A DNA stretch of 61,073 nt from JAAYZK01 sp964535025 (GCA_964535025.1 CAZHRW010000169.1:1-61073), one strand, 5' to 3'. Numbered from the stretch's first letter, positions 41,794-51,001 are shown. The notes: generated by a model not told the origin, from the letters alone. Numbers and translations are program-made.

Positions 41794-42804
41794 ATGCGGC
41801 GCAAGCGGTTGACAGATCATCATGTGCTCCAGGGGCTGCTGGCCCTGTCGGTCGTGTCGTGTTTCGCCCTGCCGCGGGGGCCGGACCGGCCGCGGGAGCT
41901 GCTGGCGCCGCTGCTGGCGCCGATCAGCCACAGCGGGCTCTATGTCTGCGACGCGATCGGCCGCAACATCGGCGATCTGCTCCACGACGACTGCGACACG
42001 CAGACCGTCCGGGAGATCCTTCGGGCCAACGGTCCCCTTCGCGATCACCTGCTGGCGGAGATGGACCGGTCGACGAGGCGCCGGCTGGCGGTCTGCGAAC
42101 AGATGATCGCCGACCAGCAGCAGCAGCTCAACGCGGTCCGCCGCACACGCGGGATGCTCGGCGAGACCTTCCCCTGCAAGCTCCTGCCCGCCACCGTCAT
42201 CGGCGAAGGCGCCACTGTCTGGGACGATGCGGCGCTGCTTCGCACGTCGTCGCGACCGACGCCCGGCGCGCCGGTCACCACGCGGGGGCTGCTGATCAAC
42301 CGCCCGACGGCGATCCCCGAGAACGTCGCGGCCCTGAGCGAATCGGCCCTTGTCGGGCGGATCGTCTCCAGCGGGGCGTGGACGGCCCACCTGCAGTTGA
42401 TCACCGACCCGGACTTCAGCGCCCGCGGGCTGGTCGTCCGCCTGTTCTACCCGGACCGCCAACGGCTGATCACCGTCGAACAGCCCGAGGGCGAGCGCAC
42501 GCTGATGGTCCGGCGGCCGCTGCAGCGGAGCGATGAGCCGATCCCGGTCAGTTTGTTCGGCCGCCGCCACGACCTGGTGACGGCGGCCGTCCCGGCCCGA
42601 CACGGCATCGAGCCGGGCGACTGGGTGATCACCAGCGGCCGCGACGGGTTCCTGCCCATGAACATTCGCATCGGCACGGTGCGCACCGTCGAGCCGGTGG
42701 CCGACAGCCCCAAGCACGTCCGGCTGCGAATCGACCCGGAGGCGGACCTCGAGGACCTGCGGCGGGTGACGATCGTCCAGCCGTTGGCCAGGGAGGGCCG
42801 GTAA
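41794..42804 (+). CDS. mreC: rod-shape-determining protein MreC
   Basis: Single-pass inner-membrane protein that links MreB to the periplasmic synthases. The 336-aa product has one N-terminal hydrophobic segment (VLQGLLALSVVSCFALP). A helical region follows (about 65-115, AEMDRSTRRRLAVCEQMIADQQQQLNAVRR), then a beta-rich MreC domain with NRPTAIPENVAALSESALVGRIVSSGAWTAHLQLITDPDFS and PGDWVITSGRDGFLPMNIRIGTVRTVE. The assignment relies on the beta domain and on position; the N-terminal half is divergent. TATTCT and TATCAT lie just before the start, so a nearly leaderless transcript is also possible. Confidence 0.88.
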   Translation: MRRKRLTDHHVLQGLLALSVVSCFALPRGPDRPRELLAPLLAPISHSGLYVCDAIGRNIGDLLHDDCDTQTVREILRANGPLRDHLLAEMDRSTRRRLAVCEQMIADQQQQLNAVRRTRGMLGETFPCKLLPATVIGEGATVWDDAALLRTSSRPTPGAPVTTRGLLINRPTAIPENVAALSESALVGRIVSSGAWTAHLQLITDPDFSARGLVVRLFYPDRQRLITVEQPEGERTLMVRRPLQRSDEPIPVSLFGRRHDLVTAAVPARHGIEPGDWVITSGRDGFLPMNIRIGTVRTVEPVADSPKHVRLRIDPEADLEDLRRVTIVQPLAREGR

Positions 42805-42806
42805 CG

Positions 42807-43337
42807 ATGCGGTGGCTGCCGTTCGGCATCCTGGTGGTGGTGGTTCTGGCGCTGCAGGTCTCGGTGGCGGCGGCGGTGCGGATTCCGGTCGGGCGCGGGG
42901 GGTTGGTGATCGGCGTCGACCTGCCGGCGATCCTGGCGGTGCTGGTCGCCCTGCGGACCCGCAACGCCACGGACGCCGCCCTGGCCGGGTGGGTTCTCGG
43001 GCTGTCGGTCGACCTGGCCGTCACCGGCGTGCCGCTCGGGCTGCACGCCGTGACGTTCGCGATGGCGGCCGGGCTGATCTGCCAGATCCGCCCGGCGGTG
43101 TTCACCGACAGCCTCCTCACCCAGGCGCTGCTGGTGGGCGGTTTCTGCCTGATCGCCCATGGGCCGGCACGGCTGTTCGTGAACCTCTACGTCCGCCCGG
43201 AGGCCGTCCACCTCGGGTCGGACCTGCTCCAGGTCTTGCTCGTCGCGACGGGCACGGGCGCCGTCGCCCCGGCCGTCCTGGCCGCCGGCAAGCGGACCGA
43301 CTGGCTGATCATGGACCAGCCGTCCTGGCGGCGATAG
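42807..43337 (+). CDS. mreD: rod-shape-determining protein MreD
   Basis: A 176-aa integral membrane protein with about five hydrophobic segments (MRWLPFGILVVVVLALQVSVAAAV; GVDLPAILAVLVALRTRNATDAALAGWVLGLSVDLA; GLHAVTFAMAAGL; LLVGGFCLIAHGPARLFVNLYV). The pattern of short polytopic MreD proteins and the position between mreC and mrdA identify it, with little sequence conservation as is usual for MreD. It begins 2 bp after mreC. Confidence 0.85.
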   Translation: MRWLPFGILVVVVLALQVSVAAAVRIPVGRGGLVIGVDLPAILAVLVALRTRNATDAALAGWVLGLSVDLAVTGVPLGLHAVTFAMAAGLICQIRPAVFTDSLLTQALLVGGFCLIAHGPARLFVNLYVRPEAVHLGSDLLQVLLVATGTGAVAPAVLAAGKRTDWLIMDQPSWRR

Positions 43338-43376
43338 CCGACGCGAGGGAAACACGCTTTTGACAGACGGAGCGGC

Positions 43377-45320
43377 ATGTTCAAGCGGCGACTGATCGTG
43401 TTCCTGGCCCTGGTGGGGCTCGGCCTGGTGATCAACCTGGCGCGGCTGGCCCAGTTGCAGCTGGTCCGGGGTGCCGACTACGCGCGGCGGGTCGAGCAGC
43501 GGATGGTCCGCCGGCGGCTACTCCAGGCCCACCGCGGGGATATCGTCGACCGCCACGGGCGGATCCTCGCCACCGACCGGGCGTGCTTCGCCCTGCAGGT
43601 GGAGTACCGCGTGCTGCTGCTGGACCAGATCCGCCGCCGGTGTGCCGCGTTGATGCGCGACGGGCACGGCGAGGCGGCGGCAATGCGGCGGGTCGAGGCG
43701 GACCTGGCCCCCACCGGCGAGGCGAAGCTCCTGGCGCGCTGGATCCGCCGCTACGGGCGACGCCACGACCTGTCGCAGGCCGAGGCCCGAAGTCGGCTGA
43801 GCGAACAGGCCGCCCGGACCCTCGACCGCGCCGCCGAGTTGGCCGGACGGCCCCGCGCCGACATCGACCGCGCCGCCGACGCGATCATCGGCCGCACGCA
43901 GCGGATCCGCCTGGCCGTCGGCTCGCTGGTGGCCGAGCAGACCCAGTCGCACGTCGTACTCAACGGCCTCGACGAGCAGGCGGCGGTCACCGGCCGGGGC
44001 GAGCTGGCGGAGATGATCGGCGCGTCGGTCGTCGCGTCGACCCAGCGGTGGTACCCCTACGGGCCGATCGCCTGCCACGTGATCGGGCGTACGGGCCGGG
44101 TCGACGCCGAGACCCTGCGGACCGACCCCCACGCCGACGACCCGCTGCTGGGCTACCTGCCGGCCGAGACCGCCGGCGTGGCGGGGGTCGAGAAGCTCTG
44201 CGAGCCGGTCCTGCGGGGCGTTCGCGGCAGCCAGGCGGTGCGGCGCGGCGAGCAGCTCACGCGCACGCCCCCCACCGGCGGCCGGACGGTCCACCTGACG
44301 CTCGACATCGAGTTGCAGCAACGCCTCACCGACCTGCTGAGCGGCCAGCCTTACCACGGCGCCGCCGTCGTGCTCCACGTGCCGACCGGCGAGATCCTGG
44401 CGCTGGTCAGCACGCCGACGTACGATCTGAACCGCTACGAGCGGGACTTCCCGTCGCTGGTGGCCGACAAGGCCAATCTTCCGCTGCTCCACCGCGCCAT
44501 CGCCTGCAGCTATCCGCCCGGGTCGACGGTCAAGCCGCTGACGGCCCTGGCGGGCCTGTCCGAAGGGGTGATCTCCCCCTCGACGACCTTCCTGTGCCGG
44601 GGTCGGGCCGACCCGCGCCGTCCCCGGTGCTGGTCGTCGGTCGGCCACGGCTCGCTGGCGCTGTCGGAGGCGATCATGCACAGTTGCAACGCCTACTTCG
44701 CCCGCACCGCCGACAAGCTCGGCTACGAGCGGATTATCGCCTGGATGCGCCGCTTCGGCATCGGCGAACCGGCCGGCACGGGCCTGGCCGGCGAAGCCCC
44801 GGGCCTGGCGCCGGGGCCGGCGTGGGTGCGCGACCATTACGAGCGGCCGATCTACCCCGGCGACGCGCGGGCGACCGCCATCGGCCAGGGCTACCTGGAG
44901 GCCACGCCCCTCCAGGTCGCCAACGCCACCGCCACGATCGCCCGCAACGGGCTGTGGGTTTCGCCCCTGCTCGTGTTCGGCCGCGAAGACCGCCAAGTCC
45001 GCCGCCAACTGCCCGTCAAGGCCGAGCACGTCGCGGTGGTCCGCGAGGGGATGTGCCGCGTGATCAACGACCCGGCCAGCCAGACCGGCTACAGCCACGC
45101 CCGACGGCTCGGGGCGGTCATGTGCGGCAAGACGGGCACCGCCCAGACCGGACGGCCGGACCGGAACATGGCCTGGTTCACCGGGTTCGCCCCGCGGAGC
45201 GACCCGCGGATCGCCTTCGCGTTCGTGATGGAAAACACCCCCGAGGGCGGGGCCGACTACATCCCCCTGGCCGAGACGATGATCGACTGGTGCGAGGAGT
45301 TGGGCTACTTCGACGAGTGA
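43377..45320 (+). CDS. mrdA: penicillin-binding protein 2 (elongation transpeptidase)
   Basis: A 647-aa membrane-anchored peptidoglycan transpeptidase. One N-terminal helix (LIVFLALVGLGLVINLARLAQLQL), the dimerisation/pedestal region with RRRLLQAHRGDIVDRHGRILA, then the transpeptidase domain. The catalytic Ser is in PPGSTVKPLTAL (about S383), the second motif is HSCNAYF (about S436) and KTGTAQT lies near 585. A zinc-type segment with CRGRADPRRPRCWSSVGH is similar to that of PBP2 proteins. It is followed by rodA 2 bp after its stop, the usual mrdA-rodA pair. Confidence 0.95.
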   Translation: MFKRRLIVFLALVGLGLVINLARLAQLQLVRGADYARRVEQRMVRRRLLQAHRGDIVDRHGRILATDRACFALQVEYRVLLLDQIRRRCAALMRDGHGEAAAMRRVEADLAPTGEAKLLARWIRRYGRRHDLSQAEARSRLSEQAARTLDRAAELAGRPRADIDRAADAIIGRTQRIRLAVGSLVAEQTQSHVVLNGLDEQAAVTGRGELAEMIGASVVASTQRWYPYGPIACHVIGRTGRVDAETLRTDPHADDPLLGYLPAETAGVAGVEKLCEPVLRGVRGSQAVRRGEQLTRTPPTGGRTVHLTLDIELQQRLTDLLSGQPYHGAAVVLHVPTGEILALVSTPTYDLNRYERDFPSLVADKANLPLLHRAIACSYPPGSTVKPLTALAGLSEGVISPSTTFLCRGRADPRRPRCWSSVGHGSLALSEAIMHSCNAYFARTADKLGYERIIAWMRRFGIGEPAGTGLAGEAPGLAPGPAWVRDHYERPIYPGDARATAIGQGYLEATPLQVANATATIARNGLWVSPLLVFGREDRQVRRQLPVKAEHVAVVREGMCRVINDPASQTGYSHARRLGAVMCGKTGTAQTGRPDRNMAWFTGFAPRSDPRIAFAFVMENTPEGGADYIPLAETMIDWCEELGYFDE

Positions 45321-45322
45321 CC

Positions 45323-46663
45323 ATGCTGCCAGCGATGCGACATTACGCCCGAGGCGTCTGCTGGCCGATCCCGGCGGCAATGGCGGCGCTGATGACCATC
45401 AGCGTCCTGTCGGTCCACCTGGCCGAGCAGGTGGACGGCAGCCTGGCCGGGTTCGCCGTCAAGCAGGCGGTCTTCGCGTGCGTGGCGGCGGTGGGGTTCG
45501 TCGCGGCGTCGGCGGTGCACTACCAGCGGATCGGCCGTGCCGGCTACCTGCTGGCGGCCGTCACGCTGGGGCTGCTGGTCGCCGTCTTCGCCTTCCCGGC
45601 CGTCAACGGCAGCCACCGGTGGATCCCGGTGCCCGGCGTGGCGAAGTTCCAGCCGTCCGAGCTGGCCAAGCTGGTGACGATCATCACACTGGCGTGGTAC
45701 CTGCGGTACCGCAAGAACACCCGGCGGCTGGGGGGGCTGGTGGCGCCGTTTGTGATGACGCTGGTGCCGCTGGCGCTGATCCTCGCCGAGCCCGACCTGG
45801 GCACGGCGCTGCTGCTGCTGCCGACGCTGATGGCGATGCTGCTGCTGGCCGGGGCGCGGGTGCGGCACTTCCTGGTGATCGTCGGCCTCGGCGCGGGGGT
45901 GGTTCTCTGGCCGGTGCCCCGCGGCGTGGACGGCGAGTCGTTCGACCGGCAGCGCGACCGGTTCGTCGCGTCGCGCGTGGGGCCGGTCACCGTCTACGCC
46001 GTCGACGAGCGCCTGGGCTGGTGGGACCGGCCGGTGGTGCCGATCGCGTACTGTCGCGTGCGGATCGGCGACGGACGGCCTTACGACATTCAGCCGCTGT
46101 CGCTGTGGTTCATGGAGCGCCGCGGCCGCGGCAGCTACCAGGTCCAGCGGATCAGCGGATGGCTGCGGCAGGGCGACCCGCGGATCCGCGCCGGCACGGG
46201 CTACCAGCAGTACTGGTCGACGATGATCCTCGGCTCGGGTCAATGGGTCGGGCGGGGGACGTGGCGCTCGACGCACGCGTACTTCAGCATGCTGCCCGAC
46301 GACCACACCGACTTCATCTTCGCCGTCATCGGCGGGCAATGGGGGTTCGTCGGCTGCGCGACGGTGCTGGCGTTGTACGGGGTGATCTTCCTGTTCGGCG
46401 CCGATGTCGCCGCCTCCACGCGGGACCCCTTCGGCCGCCTGCTGGCGGCGGGGGTGCTGGCCCTGCTGGCGGCGCAGATCTTCATCAACATCGGCATGAC
46501 CACCGGGCTGATGCCCGTCACCGGCATGACCCTCCCGATGATCAGCTACGGCGGGTCCAGCCTGTTGGTCAACGGCGTGGCGCTGGGCCTGCTGGTCAAC
46601 GTCGGCCGTCACCGGCCCCGCTCGCTGGCGCCGATACCCTTTGAGTTCGATGACAAGGCGTGA
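45323..46663 (+). CDS. rodA: RodA (SEDS peptidoglycan glycosyltransferase) with extra periplasmic loop
   Basis: Polytopic SEDS-family polymerase that makes glycan strands with PBP2. The 446-aa product starts at the ATG at 45323. Motifs are LILAEPDLGTALLLLPTLMAMLL (the conserved Asp region), YQQYWSTMILGSGQWVGRGTW, DDHTDFIFAVIGGQWGFVG and GMTLPMISYGGSSLLVNGVALGLLVNV. It is about 60-70 residues longer than typical RodA because of a charged, aromatic insertion between about residues 195 and 265, before the GxGYQ motif. A SEDS function is secure. RodA rather than FtsW is inferred from the mre/mrdA context. Confidence 0.93.
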   Translation: MLPAMRHYARGVCWPIPAAMAALMTISVLSVHLAEQVDGSLAGFAVKQAVFACVAAVGFVAASAVHYQRIGRAGYLLAAVTLGLLVAVFAFPAVNGSHRWIPVPGVAKFQPSELAKLVTIITLAWYLRYRKNTRRLGGLVAPFVMTLVPLALILAEPDLGTALLLLPTLMAMLLLAGARVRHFLVIVGLGAGVVLWPVPRGVDGESFDRQRDRFVASRVGPVTVYAVDERLGWWDRPVVPIAYCRVRIGDGRPYDIQPLSLWFMERRGRGSYQVQRISGWLRQGDPRIRAGTGYQQYWSTMILGSGQWVGRGTWRSTHAYFSMLPDDHTDFIFAVIGGQWGFVGCATVLALYGVIFLFGADVAASTRDPFGRLLAAGVLALLAAQIFINIGMTTGLMPVTGMTLPMISYGGSSLLVNGVALGLLVNVGRHRPRSLAPIPFEFDDKA

Positions 46664-46697
46664 TAGGCTTGCCGGCCGGCTATAGGAGGACGCTGAG

Positions 46698-47111
46698 CTA
46701 GTGCAGTTGCTGGGCCCAGAGGAACGCCAGGACGACGTAGAGCGTGCACACGCACCAGCAGGCCAGCTCGACCACCCGGCGGGTGCGATAGGTGAAGAAG
46801 ATCGCCGCGGCGAACGACACGAGCGACACCTTGAACAGGACCATCAGGATCGGACGGTCCATCAGCGGCCGTGCGACGGGGTTGGCCTCCTCGAACAGGC
46901 CGTGATGGCGGACGGCGATCGTGCAGGTCAGGTCGAAGGCGTTGAGCATCGCCAGCAGGACCAGCAGGAGCATCACCCGCCGGGCGCGCAGGCGGCCGGG
47001 CTCGCCGGGCGCTCGGCGAAGCAGCGACTGGATGAGCGCCGGCAGGGCTGCCGGGCTGTCATCCGATCGGGCGCGGGCCGGGAATGCCATGGGAGACTTA
47101 TCGTCACACAT
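46698..47111 (-). CDS. DUF5658-like small membrane protein
   Basis: A 137-aa product (MCDDKSPMAFPARARSDD start at 47111; a second ATG at 47090 is possible). It has a basic N-terminal region and three hydrophobic segments: LLLVLLAMLNAFDLTCTIAV, LMVLFKVSLVSFAAAIFFTY and VVELACWCVCTLYVVLAFLW. The N-x-x-D...EEANPVARPLMD pattern resembles DUF5658. Function unknown. Divergent from the hydrolase gene, with only about 30 bp between starts. Confidence 0.72.
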   Translation of the reverse strand: MCDDKSPMAFPARARSDDSPAALPALIQSLLRRAPGEPGRLRARRVMLLLVLLAMLNAFDLTCTIAVRHHGLFEEANPVARPLMDRPILMVLFKVSLVSFAAAIFFTYRTRRVVELACWCVCTLYVVLAFLWAQQLH

Positions 47112-47142
47112 CGGGCACCTGTTGACTAACAGCATTCTAGAC

Positions 47143-48030
47143 ATGAACTTTTCCCAACCCCACCCCGCCGCCGCCGCTTCATCGGTGGAGGTGCTGCCGT
47201 TGGCGCTGCGGGACGCCACGTCGCCGCTGGTGGTCTTCCGCCCCGGCGGCGACGCCCCGGCCCGGCCGCCGGTGGTCCTGCTGCACGGCATCGCCAGCCA
47301 CCCCGGGTGGTTCGAGACCGCCGCCCGGACGCTAGCCGCCGCCGGCCACACGGTTTACAGCGTTACCCGTCGCGGCAGCGGCGCCAACACCGACGACCGC
47401 GGGCATGCCCGGTCGGTCGGTGCGTTGCTCGACGACCTCGACCGGGCCGTCGCGGCCGCGCTCGCCGACAGCGGCCGCGAACGGATTCACCTGCTGGGCA
47501 TCAGTTGGGGCGGCAAGTATGCCCTCTGCTGGGCGCTCGATCCGGCCCGCCGGCGACGGCTGGAGACGATGGTGCTCGTCGCGCCGGGCCTGGCGCCGCG
47601 GGTGACACTGCCGCTGGAGCTCCGCCTGGCGGTCGCGGCCTGCGCGGTGGTGCGGCCCCGCCGGCGGTTTCCCATCCCCCTCAACGACCCGGCCCTGTTC
47701 ACCGACACGCCCGACCGGCGGCGGTTCATCGCCGACGACCCGCACCGGCTCACCCGCGCCACCGCGCGGTTCCTGGCCGTCAGTCACCTGATGGATCGGC
47801 GCCTGGCCGCCGCCGCGGACGGGACGATCAAGACGCCGACCACGCTGCTGCTGGCCGACCGCGACCGGATCATCGACAACCGCGCCACCGAAGCGATGCT
47901 CGAGCGCCTCACCGGCGGCCGCCTGACCACCCGCGTGCTGGCCGGGGCGCACACGCTGGAATTCGAACCCGATCCGACCGCCTACCTCGACGCCCTCCGA
48001 GCGGCCGTTGATCCGGACAACCCCGAGTGA
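47143..48030 (+). CDS. alpha/beta-fold hydrolase
   Basis: A 295-aa cytosolic protein of the alpha/beta hydrolase type. Oxyanion-hole loop LLHGIASHPGW, nucleophile elbow LLGISWGGKYAL (GxSxG), acid in LLADRDRIIDNRAT and a terminal His in VLAGAHTLEFE give a complete Ser-Asp-His triad. Substrate unknown (esterase, lipase or lactonase type). It is followed by a uroporphyrinogen decarboxylase-like gene 4 bp later. A longer upstream frame has no support. Confidence 0.85.
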   Translation: MNFSQPHPAAAASSVEVLPLALRDATSPLVVFRPGGDAPARPPVVLLHGIASHPGWFETAARTLAAAGHTVYSVTRRGSGANTDDRGHARSVGALLDDLDRAVAAALADSGRERIHLLGISWGGKYALCWALDPARRRRLETMVLVAPGLAPRVTLPLELRLAVAACAVVRPRRRFPIPLNDPALFTDTPDRRRFIADDPHRLTRATARFLAVSHLMDRRLAAAADGTIKTPTTLLLADRDRIIDNRATEAMLERLTGGRLTTRVLAGAHTLEFEPDPTAYLDALRAAVDPDNPE

Positions 48031-48034
48031 CCCC

Positions 48035-49171
48035 ATGACGCCGCGCCAACGCCTTCAAACCGTCCTGGCCGGAGACCTCCCCGACTGCGTGCCCGCCTCG
48101 CCGGACACGTCGAACATGATCCCCTGCCGCCTGACGGGCAAGCCCTTCTGGGACCTGTACCTGTACAACGACCCGCCGCCGTGGGAGGCGTACATCGCCT
48201 GCGCGAAGCATTTCGACTTCGACGCCCTGATGGATGGGTACTTCCCGCTGCGGTTCGACGAGGACGTCCCCGCCGTCCGCCCCCCGGTCGAGCGGTTCAT
48301 TGTCGCGCGGACGCCCGAGCGGATCATCACGCAGGAGGCGTGGAGGGACGACGGCAGGCGCCGCTGGGCCGATACCGTCACTGTTTACTACGTCGGCGAC
48401 CCGCCGTCGCGGGGCGTGGCGCCGGCGAAGGTGGGCCTGCCGCCCGTGCCGCGGCGGTACGAGCCCGTCGAGGGCGTCAAGTGGGTGGATCTCGGCCCGG
48501 CGGGCCTGACGCGGGTCAAGCGGCTCATGGGCGACCAGGGCCTCGTGGGCGTCTCCGTCTGCAGCTCGCTGGCGTTCAGCGGCGAGGAGGGCATCTTCCG
48601 TTACTTCGACAACCCCGACAAGCACGACCGGTGGGCCGCCGAGCGGATCGAGGCCGCCGAGCGCCGCTTCGCGCGGATCATGGCCCTCGACGACAAGCCC
48701 GACTTCCTCTGCGTCGGCGCGTCGGGCACGCTGGTGTTCCAGACGGTCGACATGTTCCGCAAGGTGGCCTTCCCGGCCGTCAAGCGGATCATCGAGCTGG
48801 CCACCGCCGCCGGCATGCCCACCCACGTGCACTCGTGCGGCCCGGAGGCCGACCTGGTGAGGATCTTCGCCGAGGAGACTTCCCTGACCGTCATTGACCC
48901 GCTGGAAATCCCCCCCATGGGCGACTGCGACCTGGCCGACCTCAAGCGCCGCTACGGCGACAGCCTCGTCCTCAAGGGCAACCTGCACACCACCGACGTC
49001 ATGCTTCGCGGCAGCGTCGACGACGTCGTTGCCGCCAGCCGTCGGGCCATCGACGACACCGCGACCGGCGGGCGGTTCATCCTCTCCACCGGCGACCAGT
49101 GCGGCCGTGACACGCCCGACGCCAACCTGCGGGCGATGATCGAGACGGCCCGCACGTACGGGGCCTACTGA
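48035..49171 (+). CDS. uroporphyrinogen decarboxylase-family methyltransferase-like protein (HxC...C type)
   Basis: A 378-aa TIM-barrel protein of the UroD/MtaA superfamily. It has the zinc-type motif HVHSCGP near residue 270 and a C-terminal GDQCGRDTPDANLRAM, giving the H-x-C...C set used by corrinoid methyltransferases such as MtaA/MtbA. It is therefore more likely a methyltransferase than the haem enzyme. It lies 4 bp after the hydrolase gene and is convergent with the beta-propeller gene. No corrinoid-binding partner is seen nearby. Start chosen at 48035. Confidence 0.8.
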   Translation: MTPRQRLQTVLAGDLPDCVPASPDTSNMIPCRLTGKPFWDLYLYNDPPPWEAYIACAKHFDFDALMDGYFPLRFDEDVPAVRPPVERFIVARTPERIITQEAWRDDGRRRWADTVTVYYVGDPPSRGVAPAKVGLPPVPRRYEPVEGVKWVDLGPAGLTRVKRLMGDQGLVGVSVCSSLAFSGEEGIFRYFDNPDKHDRWAAERIEAAERRFARIMALDDKPDFLCVGASGTLVFQTVDMFRKVAFPAVKRIIELATAAGMPTHVHSCGPEADLVRIFAEETSLTVIDPLEIPPMGDCDLADLKRRYGDSLVLKGNLHTTDVMLRGSVDDVVAASRRAIDDTATGGRFILSTGDQCGRDTPDANLRAMIETARTYGAY

Positions 49172-49186
49172 GCCGGACCCGGGGCC

Positions 49187-50371
49187 CTAAGCCTCGCCGA
49201 CCACCTCGCTCACATCCGCCACGTACATCCGGCGGCGGCCTTCGTGCAGCGAATCGAAGCAGACCCGCGTGCCGGTGCGGTCCCAGCGGGGGTGGAGGTC
49301 GCAGCGGATCTCACCTTTCATCTCCGGCGGGGAGTAGTACCGACCGATGATGACCTTGGTATTGTCGGCCATGCGGTAGAGGATCAGCTCCCGCTGGTGC
49401 GTCTCGGCGCGGGGATAGCTGTCGGTGAGCATCCACCGGCGGTCGGGCGAGAACGAGCAGTGGCCGTCGCAGTCGAGTACGTCGGTGCCGAGCGGCTCGG
49501 CCGACCCGTCGCGGTCGTCCCAGGTGTAATAGTGCCGCTCGGGGCTGACGGCGCCGGCGATGCCCCAGCCGGTGATGTGGCGGGCATCCCGCCAGTCGAA
49601 GTGGCTCATGACCCCGTCGTCGACGATGATCCGCGCGTCGCTGCCGTCCGGTGCGGCGGTGAGCAGGCGGGTGAACCACGTGCGGTCCACGCCGGGGCGC
49701 TTCCAGCGGTGGAGGACCGCGAAGCGGGTATCGTCGGTGTTGAACTGCATGTGGTTGACCCAGTGGACCGCCCCGTCCATGGTGTCCCTGGGCTTCAGCG
49801 CGGCCAGGTCGGCCAGGGAAAGGATCAGCTCGTGCTCGCCGGTGGTCAGATCCATCCGCCACAGCCCGTCGTCGTCCGGGCAGAGCACCCCGGCGGTGGG
49901 GTTGGGGGCGGTGACGTAGCCGTACCCCGGGCGGGTGACGTGGACGCGGCCGAAGTTCAGGCTGATCGCCTGCATGCCGTCGCGACTGAGACAGTAGGTC
50001 CCCCGCGGCAGCGTGCGGGTGGCACCGTCGGCCACGTCCAGCAGGCGGGTGACGACGACGCCGTCCTCGAGATCGTTATAGACGATCCGGCGGTCATACG
50101 CCGGGGGAAGCCACTGGAGCATGCACGACTGCTGCCAGTTCCACGCCCGCGTCGTGCCCACCGTCCGCCAGGCGCAGCCGTCTGCGGTGTCGATTATCCC
50201 GATCCGCGCCACGTCGCCCGGCCGCTGCGGGCGGTCGAAGAACTCCGCCTCCAGCGCCAGCAGGTGCCGCCCCGATGCGTCCCACGGGCTGACGTTGTAG
50301 TATCCGAAATAATACTCCCCCGGCCCGCCCGTCACGGCCTCGGCGGGGACGGCATGGTCGATCGACGGCAT
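49187..50371 (-). CDS. beta-propeller protein (oligogalacturonate lyase/TolB-like)
   Basis: A 394-aa protein made of repeating beta-blade motifs: YYFGYYNVSPWDASGRHLLALEAEF near the N-terminus and later FNTDDTRFAVLHRW, CDGHCSFSPDRRWMLTDSYP and RCDLHPRWDRTGTRVCFDSLHEGRRRMYVADVSEVV. The pattern matches TolB-type propellers and oligogalacturonate lyase-like enzymes. The family's metal-binding His residues cannot be assigned confidently. No signal peptide is obvious, so a cytosolic sugar-related role is possible. Convergent with the UroD-like gene. Confidence 0.7.
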   Translation of the reverse strand: MPSIDHAVPAEAVTGGPGEYYFGYYNVSPWDASGRHLLALEAEFFDRPQRPGDVARIGIIDTADGCAWRTVGTTRAWNWQQSCMLQWLPPAYDRRIVYNDLEDGVVVTRLLDVADGATRTLPRGTYCLSRDGMQAISLNFGRVHVTRPGYGYVTAPNPTAGVLCPDDDGLWRMDLTTGEHELILSLADLAALKPRDTMDGAVHWVNHMQFNTDDTRFAVLHRWKRPGVDRTWFTRLLTAAPDGSDARIIVDDGVMSHFDWRDARHITGWGIAGAVSPERHYYTWDDRDGSAEPLGTDVLDCDGHCSFSPDRRWMLTDSYPRAETHQRELILYRMADNTKVIIGRYYSPPEMKGEIRCDLHPRWDRTGTRVCFDSLHEGRRRMYVADVSEVVGEA

Positions 50372-50433
50372 GGGCGATCCTCTCGCAGGTGGATGACCTC
50401 GTCACCAGAGCGAGAGGATAACCCCCCCGCCAG

Positions 50434-50485
50434 CCGATATCCAACAAGGAATCCACCATCCAGGTCAACGGCGAACGGCGCTGAC
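50434..50485 (-). repeat. dispersed repeat, copy 2
   Basis: On the minus strand this reads GTCAGCGCCGTTCGCCGTT...GGATTCCTTGTTGGATATCGG, closely matching the copy at 3976-4032 in the same order. The centre differs (ACCTGGATGGTG against CACTTTGGGAAATT). It overlaps the hairpin at 50467-50513. Confidence 0.75.
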
Positions 50486-50513
50486 GCATCGACGCGTCAG
50501 TGCCGTTGCCGTT
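50467..50513. repeat. long near-perfect hairpin downstream of hsp20
   Basis: Arms AACGGCGAACGGCGCTGACGC (50467-50487) and GCGTCAGTGCCGTTGCCGTT (50494-50513) pair with one mismatch and one bulge, loop ATCGAC. It is about 40 nt past the hsp20 stop. It may act as a terminator or mRNA end, but there is no T-run. Confidence 0.65.
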
Positions 50514-50551
50514 CACGTGGACAGTCGACATTCCTGTTCGATCGCCGCTGT

Positions 50552-50956
50552 CTACTTGACTTCGATCCGTTTGCGTCGCGGCTGCTTTCGCGGCAGCGTG
50601 AGGGTGAGGACACCGTTGTTCATCTTCGCCTCGATCCCGTCGTGGTCGATCGCGTCGGGAACCGAGAACACGCGATGGTAGTTGCCGACGTCGTACTCGG
50701 CGTAGGCGGCGCCTTCGCGACGATAGTCATCCCCGACGGTGCCGCGAACGGTCAGCACGCCGTTGTCGAGCGTTACCTCCACACCGTCGGGCTTCACGCC
50801 CGGCATGTCGGCGGTCAGGACGATCGCCTCGTCCGTCTCGCGGATATCCGTCGGGGGCACGAACACGCGGCCTTCGCGTGTCGGCTCCACACCCTGCTGC
50901 TGCAGCTCGGTATCGCTGTTCTTCTCGATGTTGTGTTCCATAGTCGCTTCAGCCAT
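50552..50956 (-). CDS. Hsp20 small heat-shock protein (distal gene)
   Basis: A 134-aa ATP-independent chaperone. A short N-terminal arm is followed by an alpha-crystallin domain: RVFVPPTDIRETDEAIVLTADMPGVKPDGVEVTLDNGVLTVRG, then NYHRVFSVPDAIDHDGIEAKMNNGVLTLTLPRK, with the family GVL motif. The start at 50956 has AGGAGGTG upstream. It follows the other hsp20 after 45 bp and is probably expressed from the same sigma-54 promoter. Confidence 0.93.
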   Translation of the reverse strand: MAEATMEHNIEKNSDTELQQQGVEPTREGRVFVPPTDIRETDEAIVLTADMPGVKPDGVEVTLDNGVLTVRGTVGDDYRREGAAYAEYDVGNYHRVFSVPDAIDHDGIEAKMNNGVLTLTLPRKQPRRKRIEVK

Positions 50957-51001
50957 GATTGCACCTCCTGGCGAGACTGGTTGCCTTGTGACTGTCCCCA
51001 T

